A stretch of 64,000 nt of DNA, taken from contig CANQAP010000001.1 in the NCBI GenBank assembly GCA_947589305.1, positions 248,001-312,000 on the forward strand, in the 5' to 3' direction. Origin of the DNA: an uncultured Lachnospiraceae bacterium (GTDB lineage Bacteria; Bacillota; Clostridia; Lachnospirales; Lachnospiraceae). The translations under genes and the position numbers were made by a program. Each line of letters starts with the position of its first letter. Position 1 is the first letter of the stretch. The notes beneath the pieces were generated by a model, which saw only the letters and a list, made by a program, of their open reading frames with translations, did no database searches and was not told the origin of the DNA. This document shows positions 9,167-17,327 of the stretch, in pieces.

Positions 9167-10582
9167 CTATTTCGTCATTCGTGTACCCAGATAATAAAAC
9201 CCTTTCGCCTCATCCAGCCGGACATTGCAAAACCGTCCGATCAGATCCTCCGATTCCGGAAAATGTACCAAAAGATTATTGGACAGACGTCCGGTCAGCA
9301 TGGCGGCATCCTGATCGCTGCGTCCTTCGACCAAGACCTCAGCCACTTCTCCCACCAAACGTTCCGTGCGTGATGCCGAGACTTCCGCCACCACCTTTAA
9401 AAGGCGTTGGAACCGCTCTTTGGCAACAGACTCCGGCACTTGATCCTCCATGGAAGCGGCAGGGGTTCCGGTTCTCTTGGAATATAAAAAAGTATAGGCA
9501 CTGTCGTATCCGGCACGTCTGACCACATCGATGGTGTCTTCAAAATCCGCTTCTGTTTCACCCGGAAAACCGACGATGATATCCGTGGTCAGCGACAGGT
9601 CCGGAATCTCACGACGCAGTTTTTCAACCAGTTGCAGATAGGAGTCTTTGGTGTATCGCCGGTTCATCCGCTCCAACAGGCGGGTGCTTCCGGATTGAAC
9701 CGGTAAATGCAGATGACGGCATATCTTTTTGGAATCCCGCATCACGGCGATCAATTCATCCGACAGATCTTTCGGATGCGAAGTCATAAAACGGATCCGT
9801 TTCAATCCTTCGATCCGTTCCACGCGCCGCAATAATTCCGCAAACGAGATAGGCTGTGACAGTGTTTTACCATAAGAATTCACATTCTGTCCAAGGAGCA
9901 TGACTTCCACAACGCCTTCGGAAACCATTTGTTCGATCTCACGGATGATATCCTCCGGTTCTCGGCTGCGTTCCCTGCCCCTGACATAGGGAACGATACA
10001 GTAACTACAGAAATTATTACAACCGAACATAATATTGACACCGGATTTAAAAGAATATTTTCGCACCGAAGGCAGATCCTCGACAATCTCTTTTGCATCC
10101 TCCCACAGATCCACTACCGGTGAGCCGGATTCCAAGCGGGTATAAAGCAGTTGTGCCAACTTGTAGATATTGTGTGTGCCGAAGATCAGATCGATAAACC
10201 GGTAATGCTCCGATAAATATGTGACCACCGACGGCTCCTGCATCATACAGCCGCATAATGCGACCAGCATATCCGGATTCCGTTTTTTATAGGATTTCAG
10301 CATGCCAAGATGACCGTATACTTTCTGATTGGCGTTTTCCCGCACCGTACAAGTGTTCAGCAAGACCAGATCCGCATCTTCCGTGTCGGTTTCTACATAG
10401 CCCATCTGTTCCAAGATCCCTGCCAGTTTCTCCGAATCCTTAAAATTCATCTGACAGCCGAATGTAGAGATATGATATGTGAGCTGCCGCCCCTGCCGTT
10501 TCGCCTGCTGTTCCAGCAGGAGCTTACATGCCTTGATATATTCTGTCTGTATTTGTGCCTGTGAGGTTTCTTGTGTGTCCAT
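9167..10582 (-). CDS. miaB: tRNA-2-methylthio-N6-dimethylallyladenosine synthase MiaB
   Basis: The 471-residue protein has the N-terminal UPF0004 domain (STFGCQMNFKDSEK, with further cysteines in LLNTCTVRENA and ALCGCMMQ). It then has the radical SAM core with CNNFCSYCIVPYVRGRE (CxxxCxxC) and a C-terminal TRAM domain. Two [4Fe-4S] clusters are expected. It adds a methylthio group to i6A37 made by MiaA, whose gene lies downstream in the same cluster. Its ATG is one base after the stop of the patatin-like gene, so the two are almost certainly co-transcribed. Confidence 0.96.
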   Translation of the reverse strand: MDTQETSQAQIQTEYIKACKLLLEQQAKRQGRQLTYHISTFGCQMNFKDSEKLAGILEQMGYVETDTEDADLVLLNTCTVRENANQKVYGHLGMLKSYKKRNPDMLVALCGCMMQEPSVVTYLSEHYRFIDLIFGTHNIYKLAQLLYTRLESGSPVVDLWEDAKEIVEDLPSVRKYSFKSGVNIMFGCNNFCSYCIVPYVRGRERSREPEDIIREIEQMVSEGVVEVMLLGQNVNSYGKTLSQPISFAELLRRVERIEGLKRIRFMTSHPKDLSDELIAVMRDSKKICRHLHLPVQSGSTRLLERMNRRYTKDSYLQLVEKLRREIPDLSLTTDIIVGFPGETEADFEDTIDVVRRAGYDSAYTFLYSKRTGTPAASMEDQVPESVAKERFQRLLKVVAEVSASRTERLVGEVAEVLVEGRSDQDAAMLTGRLSNNLLVHFPESEDLIGRFCNVRLDEAKGFYYLGTRMTK

Positions 10583-10583
10583 A

Positions 10584-11486
10584 TTATTTGTCCGCTCCGT
10601 ATGTCTTGATAATATCGTTTAGTTTATTCATGTGTTCGTCTACGCCGCTTTGCAGTTCCTCCCGCCTCATATCCGCCATGATCTCCTGAAGATCCAATTC
10701 CGCCAGTTGCTGCATTGACAGCATCGTTTCTTCCGGATGCAGATAATGCCGGAAGATCCGCATGCCGTCCTTATAACCAAGCCGTTGGGCAAACGTGATG
10801 AACTGTTGCCGGAAATTTAATGTCCCGTCGATAAGATTGCCCAGTGAATGGCTGGGATAGACCGAAAGAAATTCCACATCCGGAAACTGCTTTTCAAACT
10901 GTCTGGCGTTCTCTGACAGCCCGACGACCAAAACATGGCGAAACCCCATCTCATACAGCGGACGAATCGGCAGATTATCCGTCAGACCGCCGTCACGGTA
11001 ATAGGTGCCTTCATATTCTACTGCCTCATGGATATACGGCAAGGCAGAGGATGCCGCTAACAGTTGTTCGATACTATATGCGGTCTTTCCGTCCAGACGC
11101 ATATACATACCCGCGTATTCCCGTTCCGGTAATACTTTCGAGACACTACAAAAAATCGGGCGGCTGCTTCCGGTAATCTTTCCAAAATCGACATACCCCC
11201 GAATCAGATGCAGCATCTCTTCTCTGGAAAAGGTTCCCTCTTTTCCATCGATCAATGCCCAGTCCGTGTCAAAGACCGACAGCATATTTACTTGTTTCCA
11301 TGCCGCTTCCGCCCGCTCGTAATCTCCGCAGGCAAACAAAGCCGCATTTAAGGAACCGATGGAAGCCCCTGCCATTCCGGTAATCCATGCTTCCATTTCC
11401 AGTTCCTTTAACGCTTTCCATACTCCGATTTGATAGGCTCCTTTGGCTCCGCCGCCGCCGAACACCAAGCCCCAGTTTTGTTCCAT
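10584..11486 (-). CDS. Patatin-like phospholipase
   Basis: The 300-residue protein shows the glycine-rich oxyanion motif GGGGAKGAYQIG near residue 10, the nucleophile elbow GASIGS (GxSxG) near residue 41 and DGGLTDNLP, which supplies the Asp of the Ser-Asp dyad. There is no signal peptide or membrane segment, so it is likely a cytoplasmic or membrane-surface lipid acyl hydrolase; the substrate is unknown. It is the first gene of the group that continues with miaB, mutS, mutL and miaA. A possible -10 (TATAAT, 11516-11521 on this strand) lies just upstream, with a poor -35. Confidence 0.88.
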   Translation of the reverse strand: MEQNWGLVFGGGGAKGAYQIGVWKALKELEMEAWITGMAGASIGSLNAALFACGDYERAEAAWKQVNMLSVFDTDWALIDGKEGTFSREEMLHLIRGYVDFGKITGSSRPIFCSVSKVLPEREYAGMYMRLDGKTAYSIEQLLAASSALPYIHEAVEYEGTYYRDGGLTDNLPIRPLYEMGFRHVLVVGLSENARQFEKQFPDVEFLSVYPSHSLGNLIDGTLNFRQQFITFAQRLGYKDGMRIFRHYLHPEETMLSMQQLAELDLQEIMADMRREELQSGVDEHMNKLNDIIKTYGADK

Positions 11487-11559
11487 GATTTCACCTGCCG
11501 TTTTTTCTTAGTACCATTATATACAATTCCGAGAAAAAACTAAAGTAAAATATGAAGAA

Positions 11560-11592
11560 AACATCAAGCGTACATCCGTTATTCCTCCTTAT
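11560..11592 (-). other. Strong ribosome site followed by a three-codon frame (possible gene remnant)
   Basis: Sixteen bases after the ABC ATPase stop, the minus strand reads AAGGAGGAAT (11581-11590), then ACGG, then ATG at 11575. The frame is ATG TAC GCT TGA, so it stops after Met-Tyr-Ala. An ideal ribosome site in the place where a permease gene would be expected suggests that the downstream gene was deleted. It could also be a chance sequence or a minimal regulatory frame. Confidence 0.4.
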
Positions 11593-11605
11593 ATCATCGG
11601 CTTCG

Positions 11606-12295
11606 TTACCGTACCGTACTCAACACTCCCATTTCCATTTCAAATACATGGTCACACAGAACGTCGATGTCTTCTTTGTTATGACTGGCGAGCAAAATGG
11701 TTCTCCCTTGATCTTTTAATTCCAAGAACAATTTCCGCATATCCGCAACACCGTTTTTGTCCAGACCATTCATCGGCTCATCCAAAATCAGGATCTTTTG
11801 GTCTTCCATGATCGCTTGGGCAATGGCAAGACGCTGACGCATGCCCATGGAAAAGTTCTTTACTTTTTTCTTGGATTTCGGATCCAGTCCCACCTTTTCA
11901 ATGACGGCTTCCAGATGATTGCGGTCCTTGGCATGGCGGATCTGATAGAGGTAATCCAGATTCTGAAAAGCATTATAATTTCCCAAAAAGGCGGGTTCTT
12001 CGATGATCACACCCGCTTCGTTCAGCATATCCAGATCCTTGTGCATTTGTTTGCCCCGGATCAATATTTTGCCGCTGTTTGTATATAACAGTCCGCAGAT
12101 ACACTTAAACAATACGGTCTTGCCGGACCCGTTATGTCCGACGATTCCTATGATCTCTCCCTCTCTGCATGTCAAATTTACATGTTTTAAAACCTGTTGT
12201 TGCTTGAAACTTTTACAGACATCGATCACCTGTATCGTCAGCTCCGTATCCTGTGACTGATCTTTCATTTGCTCTTCCTGTACCGTTGTTTCCAT
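11606..12295 (-). CDS. Orphan ABC transporter ATP-binding protein
   Basis: A 229-residue single ABC ATPase with Walker A GHNGSGKT near residue 53, the ABC signature FSMGMRQR, Walker B ILILDEP and a switch histidine in LLASHNKED. The sequence resembles the DrrA/bacitracin-type exporter ATPases that act with ABC-2 permeases. No permease gene is adjacent: upstream lies an AAA/VWA pair and downstream only a strong ribosome site followed by a three-codon frame. AAGGAGG (12302-12308) precedes the ATG. It sits behind an unexplained leader and a terminator hairpin, which suggests conditional expression. Confidence 0.85.
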   Translation of the reverse strand: METTVQEEQMKDQSQDTELTIQVIDVCKSFKQQQVLKHVNLTCREGEIIGIVGHNGSGKTVLFKCICGLLYTNSGKILIRGKQMHKDLDMLNEAGVIIEEPAFLGNYNAFQNLDYLYQIRHAKDRNHLEAVIEKVGLDPKSKKKVKNFSMGMRQRLAIAQAIMEDQKILILDEPMNGLDKNGVADMRKLFLELKDQGRTILLASHNKEDIDVLCDHVFEMEMGVLSTVR

Positions 12296-12330
12296 CTTTT
12301 TTCCTCCTTTTTTTTCTAACGAATTGCAAT

Positions 12331-12373
12331 AAAAAAACGCCTTTTACATGGGCATTCATATGTAAAAAGCGTT
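12331..12373 (-). terminator. Intrinsic terminator or attenuator before the ABC ATPase gene
   Basis: On the minus strand a 14-base stem (12360-12373 paired with 12336-12349, one U-G wobble) with a ten-base loop is followed by seven T residues (12331-12337). It lies after the VWA gene and about 35 bases before the ABC ATPase start. It either ends the AAA/VWA transcript or acts as the terminator half of a leader controlling the ABC gene. Confidence 0.75.
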
Positions 12374-12375
12374 AA

Positions 12376-12511
12376 AAATTCTCTTATTTATTTTCTAAGA
12401 CTCCCACGCACTTACATATCCCTTCATCCGTCAGATTTCCGGGTCTCCCAATGTGTGGTAATCGTACCAAATCCTTTCTATAAAAACAAGTATCTTAGGA
12501 ATTTCTTAAGA
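12376..12511 (-). promoter_or_regulatory. Unidentified structured leader upstream of the orphan ABC ATPase
   Basis: The stretch between the VWA stop and the terminator is not coding. It contains a near-palindrome of 19 bases (12493-12511, TCTTAGGAATTTCTTAAGA). A closing stem can form between 12450-12458 and 12404-12412 (nine pairs with one mismatch and one wobble), enclosing GC-rich sequence with TGGGAG occurring twice. The arrangement (structured segment, spacer, terminator, ribosome site) resembles a riboswitch or attenuator. I could not match it to the T-box, c-di-GMP, SAM, ZTP, fluoride or guanidine consensus sequences I know. Confidence 0.35.
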
Positions 12512-12534
12512 TTTTTGGTCGAATTTCTTCATTT

Positions 12535-13731
12535 TTATCTGGGTGCCATGAGATACTTGATCGCTTCTTTCAAACCGTCTACGGAGAGCATATACATATG
12601 AAACAGTTCGGAAAGCCGATGCTCGGATTCCATCCAGCTCAGTCCTGTCAATGCCCCGTGATACCGTGGGTTCAGCCAAACCACTTTCTTATATTTGCTG
12701 TTTAACAGACTGCACCACTCATAACCGCTCAATCCCCCGTTCGGTCCCCGATAATTACCGTTTTTATCGAGTAGTTCTTCCGGCGCCATCTGGGCGTCAC
12801 CGACGATAATGACTTTATAATCCTTATCATAACGCCGGAACAGATCTTCCAAGTCCACCCAGTCACCAATCTCACACTCCGGTGTTTTATAGACTTTCTG
12901 ATAAATACAGTTGTGGAAATAATAGGTTCTGACGTCCTTAAAATGATTCGCTTTGTGAACGGCTTGGAACAGATTGTTTGACAGTTCCATAAACGGATAC
13001 ATCGTTCCGCCGCAGTCAAACAGAAGCAGCAGTTTGACCGTGTTTTTTCTTGGACGTTCAAATTCCAGTTTCAGATAGCCGCCCTGTCGGCAGGTGCTGT
13101 CAATGGTCTGGTCAAGATCGAGTTCCGTCTTTGCGACATCCAGCCGTGCCGAATATTGACGAAGTCTCCGAAACGCAACCTGAAACTGCCGCATGGTCAA
13201 TGCTCTGTCGTTTCGAAAACTTTGGAATTTTCGTTCGCCCATAACGGAAAAAGCCGTGTGCATGGACGGATTACCGCCTACCCGTATACCGCCGGGATTG
13301 CGTCCGGTATGCCCGAAAGCAGAACCGCCGCTTGTACCGATCCAGTAGTTTCCGCCATTGTGTTCCGACGTTTGTTCCGTCACCCGTTCGCGGAACATAC
13401 GCTTGACCGTATTCATATCGCGATGCTGGTCAAAACGATATAGTTCTTGATTGAGCTGGGATGTGTCCATGGTTCCCTTATCCAGCCATTTCATGATCTC
13501 CGGCGGTATTTCCGTATGGTCCTGAAGCTGACGAAAATATTCTCCAAACACAAGATCGAAGGTATCATAATCGGATTCACGGTTTACCAGACACATACGG
13601 CACAGATAATAAAACTCTGTAAAACTGCCGTGACAGAGTCCCTTGTCCAATGCTTCGATCAGTGTTAGCCATTCCGTGACAGACACATCGATTCCCTTTT
13701 CCCGTAGAAGGTAAAAAAAAGTCAAAAACAC
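12535..13731 (-). CDS. VWA domain protein, CoxE-like
   Basis: The 398-residue protein matches the CoxE-like VWA family (COG3552) that accompanies MoxR ATPases. The C-terminal half holds the VWA fold. Its metal site reads DCGGTM near residue 239 instead of the classic DxSxS, a glycine-containing variant seen in this family. There is no signal peptide or membrane segment. The start overlaps the end of the upstream AAA gene by ten bases. MoxR/VWA pairs are thought to remodel or insert metal into target proteins, but the target here is unknown and none is encoded next door. Confidence 0.8.
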   Translation of the reverse strand: MFLTFFYLLREKGIDVSVTEWLTLIEALDKGLCHGSFTEFYYLCRMCLVNRESDYDTFDLVFGEYFRQLQDHTEIPPEIMKWLDKGTMDTSQLNQELYRFDQHRDMNTVKRMFRERVTEQTSEHNGGNYWIGTSGGSAFGHTGRNPGGIRVGGNPSMHTAFSVMGERKFQSFRNDRALTMRQFQVAFRRLRQYSARLDVAKTELDLDQTIDSTCRQGGYLKLEFERPRKNTVKLLLLFDCGGTMYPFMELSNNLFQAVHKANHFKDVRTYYFHNCIYQKVYKTPECEIGDWVDLEDLFRRYDKDYKVIIVGDAQMAPEELLDKNGNYRGPNGGLSGYEWCSLLNSKYKKVVWLNPRYHGALTGLSWMESEHRLSELFHMYMLSVDGLKEAIKYLMAPR

Positions 13732-14552
13732 GAATCCGTTCTCCTTTTTTTGATAACTTCCAGATCTTCATCTTTTTTGATCAGAACCCCCAAAAACGGC
13801 AGTTCCTGACGTATGGCATCCGGATTCATTCCGCCTAACAGCAACGCCCGAATCCAATCGATCAGTTCGGATGTACTCGGCTTCTTCCGGATATCTTTCA
13901 GGCTCCGGATCCAGTAGAACGTATCCATCGCCTGTTTTAACAGATGTTCTTCCAGTTGATCAAAGTGAGCGTTCACGATATCTTGCATCTGTTCCCGATC
14001 CGGAAACGCAATGTAATGAAAAATACAGCGGCGTAAAAACGCATCCGGCAGTTCTTTTTCCGCATTGGAAGTGATGACGACGATCGGACGGTGGGCCGCC
14101 TTGACGGTTTCTCCGGTTTCATGGATATAAAACTCCATTTGATCCAGCTCCCAAAGCAGGTCGTTTGGAAATTCGAGATCCGCCTTATCGATCTCATCGA
14201 TCAGCAAAATAACCTGTTCGTCCGAGCGGAATGCCTCTCCAAGCATACCAAGCTTGATATAGTGAGAGATATCATCGACGCCCTCCTCTCCGAACTGGCT
14301 GTCATACAATCGTTGGATGGTATCGTAGACATATAGACCGTCCTGCGCTTTGGTCGTTGATTTAATGTTCCAGACGAATAATTTTTTGCCGGTAGCTTCC
14401 CGAATCGCATCTGCCAGCATCGTCTTTCCGGTTCCCGGCTCCCCTTTGATCAACAGTGGTTTCTCCAATTCGATCGCCACATTGACAGCCTGTATCAGTT
14501 CAGGTGCTGCAATGTAATGATTCGTCCCCGTAAAGCCGTTAAGATTGCCCAT
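13722..14552 (-). CDS. MoxR-family AAA+ ATPase
   Basis: A 276-residue AAA+ ATPase with Walker A GEPGTGKTMLA near residue 37, Walker B ILLIDEIDKAD near residue 116, and sensor region VVITSNAEKELPDAFLRRC (arginine finger pair). It begins FTGTNHYIAAPELIQAVNVA, as MoxR proteins do. AAGGAG precedes ATG 14552. It overlaps and surely works with the VWA protein encoded downstream, as a chaperone-like pair. The gene follows the folate/proline fusion gene by 19 bases, so it may share that transcript. Confidence 0.88.
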   Translation of the reverse strand: MGNLNGFTGTNHYIAAPELIQAVNVAIELEKPLLIKGEPGTGKTMLADAIREATGKKLFVWNIKSTTKAQDGLYVYDTIQRLYDSQFGEEGVDDISHYIKLGMLGEAFRSDEQVILLIDEIDKADLEFPNDLLWELDQMEFYIHETGETVKAAHRPIVVITSNAEKELPDAFLRRCIFHYIAFPDREQMQDIVNAHFDQLEEHLLKQAMDTFYWIRSLKDIRKKPSTSELIDWIRALLLGGMNPDAIRQELPFLGVLIKKDEDLEVIKKRRTDSCF

Positions 14553-14571
14553 AAATGCTCCTTTCTGATTC

Positions 14572-16383
14572 TTATCCCCGAATCTGTCCGTTTCCGTGAA
14601 TGATATATTTGCTGGTGGTCAGGGCTTGTAAGCCCATAGGTCCCCTTGCATGCAGTTTTTGTGTGCTGATACCAATCTCCGCTCCGAATCCAAATTCAAA
14701 ACCGTCCGTAAACCGGGTGGAAGCATTGACATATACGCATGCTGAATCAACACCTTCCGTAAACGCTTCCGCTGCCTTTTCATCTTCCGTGATAATAGCT
14801 TCCGAATGACCGGTACTGTAGCGATTGATATGATTAATTGCCTCATACACATTTTTTACGACTTTTGCGGAAATGATCTTTGCCAGATATTCCGTTCCGT
14901 AGTCCTCTTCCGTAGCTGCCTTGATCAGCGGATGATAGGTCTGCACTATCGCATCGCCGCGGATTTCACAGCCTTCCTTTTGTAAATCTTCAATCAGAAG
15001 CGGCAGAACCCGGTCTGCGATCTTTTCATGGATCACCAAGGATTCGCAGGCGTTACATACCCCTAATCGCTGCAGTTTGGCATTGTGTACGATGGCGACT
15101 GCCTTGTCTACGTCCGCATAGCGGTCGATATAGATGTGACAGTTTCCCGTTCCGGTTTCAATGACCGGGATCGTTGCCTGCTCCACCACCGTCTGGATCA
15201 GCCCCGCTCCGCCCCGTGGGATCAAAACATCAATATAACGTTTCATTTTCATAAACTGTGATGCCACCTCTCGGCTGGTATCCTCGATCAGGCAGACGGC
15301 GTTTTCATCGACTTCCATAGTCTTTAACGCTTTCCGTATGACCGAAACCAATGCTTTATTCGTGTGGATGGCATCGCTCCCGCCTCGCAGAACCACGGCG
15401 TTTCCTGTCTTAAAACACAGAGAAAACGCATCTACCGTGACATTCGGTCGCGATTCATAGATCATGCCGACTACGCCGAACGGCACGCGTATCTGCTCGA
15501 TATGCAGTCCGTTCGGACGGTCAAACTGCGTGATCGTCGTTCTGACCGGATCAGTGAGCGATACAACCTGTATGACGCCTTCCATCATGCCCTGTATCCG
15601 TTCTTCATCGATTTTCAGGCGGTCGATCAGCGCATCCGCCATACCGTTTTCCCTCGCATTGGCAAGGTCACGTTGGTTTGCCTTTATGATTTTTTCCTGA
15701 TGTTCCTCCAACATTTTCGCTACTTTGAGCAGACAGGCATTCTTTTTCGCGGTATCTAGCAGATTCAGCGTTCTGCTTGCCTGTTTTGCCGCCTCACAGA
15801 CTGCCTCTAAATGAAATTCCGCCGGCCGCATAATGACTCTGTTTTCCGTCACGATCATATCCGGTTTCATATCATGAATCTCCTGTTTGATCTTGCCGAC
15901 GATCTGAAACTCATATGCTAAAGCGATGCGTTTCATGTTCGGATGCTGAGACAGATAACGGTCATAATATCCCATGCCATATCCAATCCGGTTGCAGTTC
16001 AGGTCAAACGCCACCCCCGGCATGATCAGCAGGCTTTCTTCATCTGTGACACGCTCCGTACCGACCGGCTCCCAGATATCAAACGCCCCCTGCTTCAGCT
16101 CCGATGCGTCTTTAAAGTAGTAAAATTCCATCGATTCGCCTTCCACCCGCGGTGCCGCTACCCGTTTTCCGTTATCCAGACAATATTGGATGATCCCGCT
16201 GGTGTCAATTTCATTTCCGGTCGGCATATATACGCATACAGTATCCGCTTCTAACAGTTCCGGAAATTGCAGAACTTTAGACACGCATTCTTCGGAGAGT
16301 GCATGCACTTCCTCTTCCGAAAGTGCCAGACGTTTTTCTTTAAGCGTATTTCTTGTTATTTTTTTACTTGAACCCTTCATCAT
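14572..16383 (-). CDS. proA: Fusion of 5-formyltetrahydrofolate cyclo-ligase and glutamate-5-semialdehyde dehydrogenase (ProA)
   Basis: One uninterrupted 603-residue frame holds two complete enzymes. Residues about 1-186 are a 5-formyl-THF cyclo-ligase, with the basic start ITRNTLKEKRLAL, YMPTGNEIDT and the ATP/folate motif GYGMGYYDRYL (134-144). Residues about 192-603 are full-length ProA, with SRPNVTVDAF, ETGTGNCHIYID and the catalytic cysteine of VCNACES (443). ProA reduces gamma-glutamyl phosphate made by ProB, whose gene is 56 bases upstream. The cyclo-ligase turns 5-formyl-THF into 5,10-methenyl-THF. The two reactions share no obvious intermediate, so the fusion is odd. The ribosome site is weak; a second ATG follows directly. 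Confidence 0.93.
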   Translation of the reverse strand: MMKGSSKKITRNTLKEKRLALSEEEVHALSEECVSKVLQFPELLEADTVCVYMPTGNEIDTSGIIQYCLDNGKRVAAPRVEGESMEFYYFKDASELKQGAFDIWEPVGTERVTDEESLLIMPGVAFDLNCNRIGYGMGYYDRYLSQHPNMKRIALAYEFQIVGKIKQEIHDMKPDMIVTENRVIMRPAEFHLEAVCEAAKQASRTLNLLDTAKKNACLLKVAKMLEEHQEKIIKANQRDLANARENGMADALIDRLKIDEERIQGMMEGVIQVVSLTDPVRTTITQFDRPNGLHIEQIRVPFGVVGMIYESRPNVTVDAFSLCFKTGNAVVLRGGSDAIHTNKALVSVIRKALKTMEVDENAVCLIEDTSREVASQFMKMKRYIDVLIPRGGAGLIQTVVEQATIPVIETGTGNCHIYIDRYADVDKAVAIVHNAKLQRLGVCNACESLVIHEKIADRVLPLLIEDLQKEGCEIRGDAIVQTYHPLIKAATEEDYGTEYLAKIISAKVVKNVYEAINHINRYSTGHSEAIITEDEKAAEAFTEGVDSACVYVNASTRFTDGFEFGFGAEIGISTQKLHARGPMGLQALTTSKYIIHGNGQIRG

Positions 16384-16439
16384 TCATCCCAACTTTCTAT
16401 ATGAATTTCGTGTTTGTTATGAATTCCCAATTTCTGCCC

Positions 16440-17288
16440 CTATCGGCAGGCTTCTTTGATGTACTCTTCGATGTTAAAATGCAGTTCCGGATGTGCATGG
16501 AATAAGGTTCCCACATCCTTTCCCTGAAATAACTCCTGAAGCAATTCAATGCGTTCACCGTTCATAATCACCATATCGGCACCGACAGCCGTAGCGATCG
16601 AGGCAGCCGCAAGCTTTGTTGCCATGCCGCCGGTCCCCAAACTTGTGGCGGCTCCTTTTGCCATCGCTTTTAATTCATCATTGATCTCCTCTACTTCGGA
16701 AATAAGCGTCGCATCTTTATCATAATGCGGATCGTCCGTATACAGTCCGTCGATATCCGACATGAGGATCAGACAATCCGCCCGCACCAAGGCGGCAACG
16801 ATCGCAGACAGGGTATCGTTATCACCGAATTCAATTTCCTCTGTCGCAACCGTATCGTTTTCATTCACCACCGGAATAATGCCTAACTGAAACAATTCAT
16901 TAAACGTATTGATGGAATTTTGCCTTCTCTCTTCAGATGTAATGACATCAAATGTCAGCAGAACCTGTGCCGATACCTGATGATATTCGGAAAACAGCTT
17001 TTGATAGATCATCATAAGCTGACCCTGTCCGACGGCGGCACACGCCTGTTTCAGTGAAGTGGTCCGTGGCCGTTCAAACAACCCCAGTGATTTTGCCCCG
17101 ACGCCAATGGCGCCGGAAGAAACCAAAATGACATCTTTTCCCTGATTGCGCAGATCGCATAGAAACCGTACCAATTTTTCCAGTTTTATATAATCCAAAT
17201 TCTGTGTATTGCTGTGTACCAGAGAAGAAGAACCGATCTTAATGACGATCCGTTTCTTTCTGGCTAACGCTTCCCGCATTTTGCTCAT
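16440..17288 (-). CDS. proB: Glutamate 5-kinase ProB
   Basis: I use ATG 17288 because AAGGAG lies six bases upstream; the frame is open to 17315 without a ribosome site. The 282-residue amino acid kinase has KIGSSSLV, VILVSSGAIGVGA, the substrate motif NENDTVATEEIEFGDNDTL and GTGGMATKLAAA. The C-terminal PUA domain of longer ProB proteins is absent, giving the short form common in Firmicutes. It phosphorylates glutamate in the first step of proline synthesis and is usually feedback-inhibited by proline. The ProA fusion follows. Confidence 0.96.
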   Translation of the reverse strand: MSKMREALARKKRIVIKIGSSSLVHSNTQNLDYIKLEKLVRFLCDLRNQGKDVILVSSGAIGVGAKSLGLFERPRTTSLKQACAAVGQGQLMMIYQKLFSEYHQVSAQVLLTFDVITSEERRQNSINTFNELFQLGIIPVVNENDTVATEEIEFGDNDTLSAIVAALVRADCLILMSDIDGLYTDDPHYDKDATLISEVEEINDELKAMAKGAATSLGTGGMATKLAAASIATAVGADMVIMNGERIELLQELFQGKDVGTLFHAHPELHFNIEEYIKEACR

Positions 17289-17327
17289 CAAAATCTCCTT
17301 TTCTGTGGTAATCATGTATCGCCGTAT

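Noticed and set aside
12376-12480. Leader considered as T-box, c-di-GMP-I, ZTP or SAM riboswitch
   Set aside because: The hallmark sequences (T-box AGGGTGG, GEMM GGGACGCAAAG, ZTP GGGTCGTGACTGG, SAM core) are absent, so I left it unnamed.
16440-17315. Longer proB start at 17315
   Set aside because: No ribosome site upstream; ATG 17288 has AAGGAG at ideal spacing and matches the family start.
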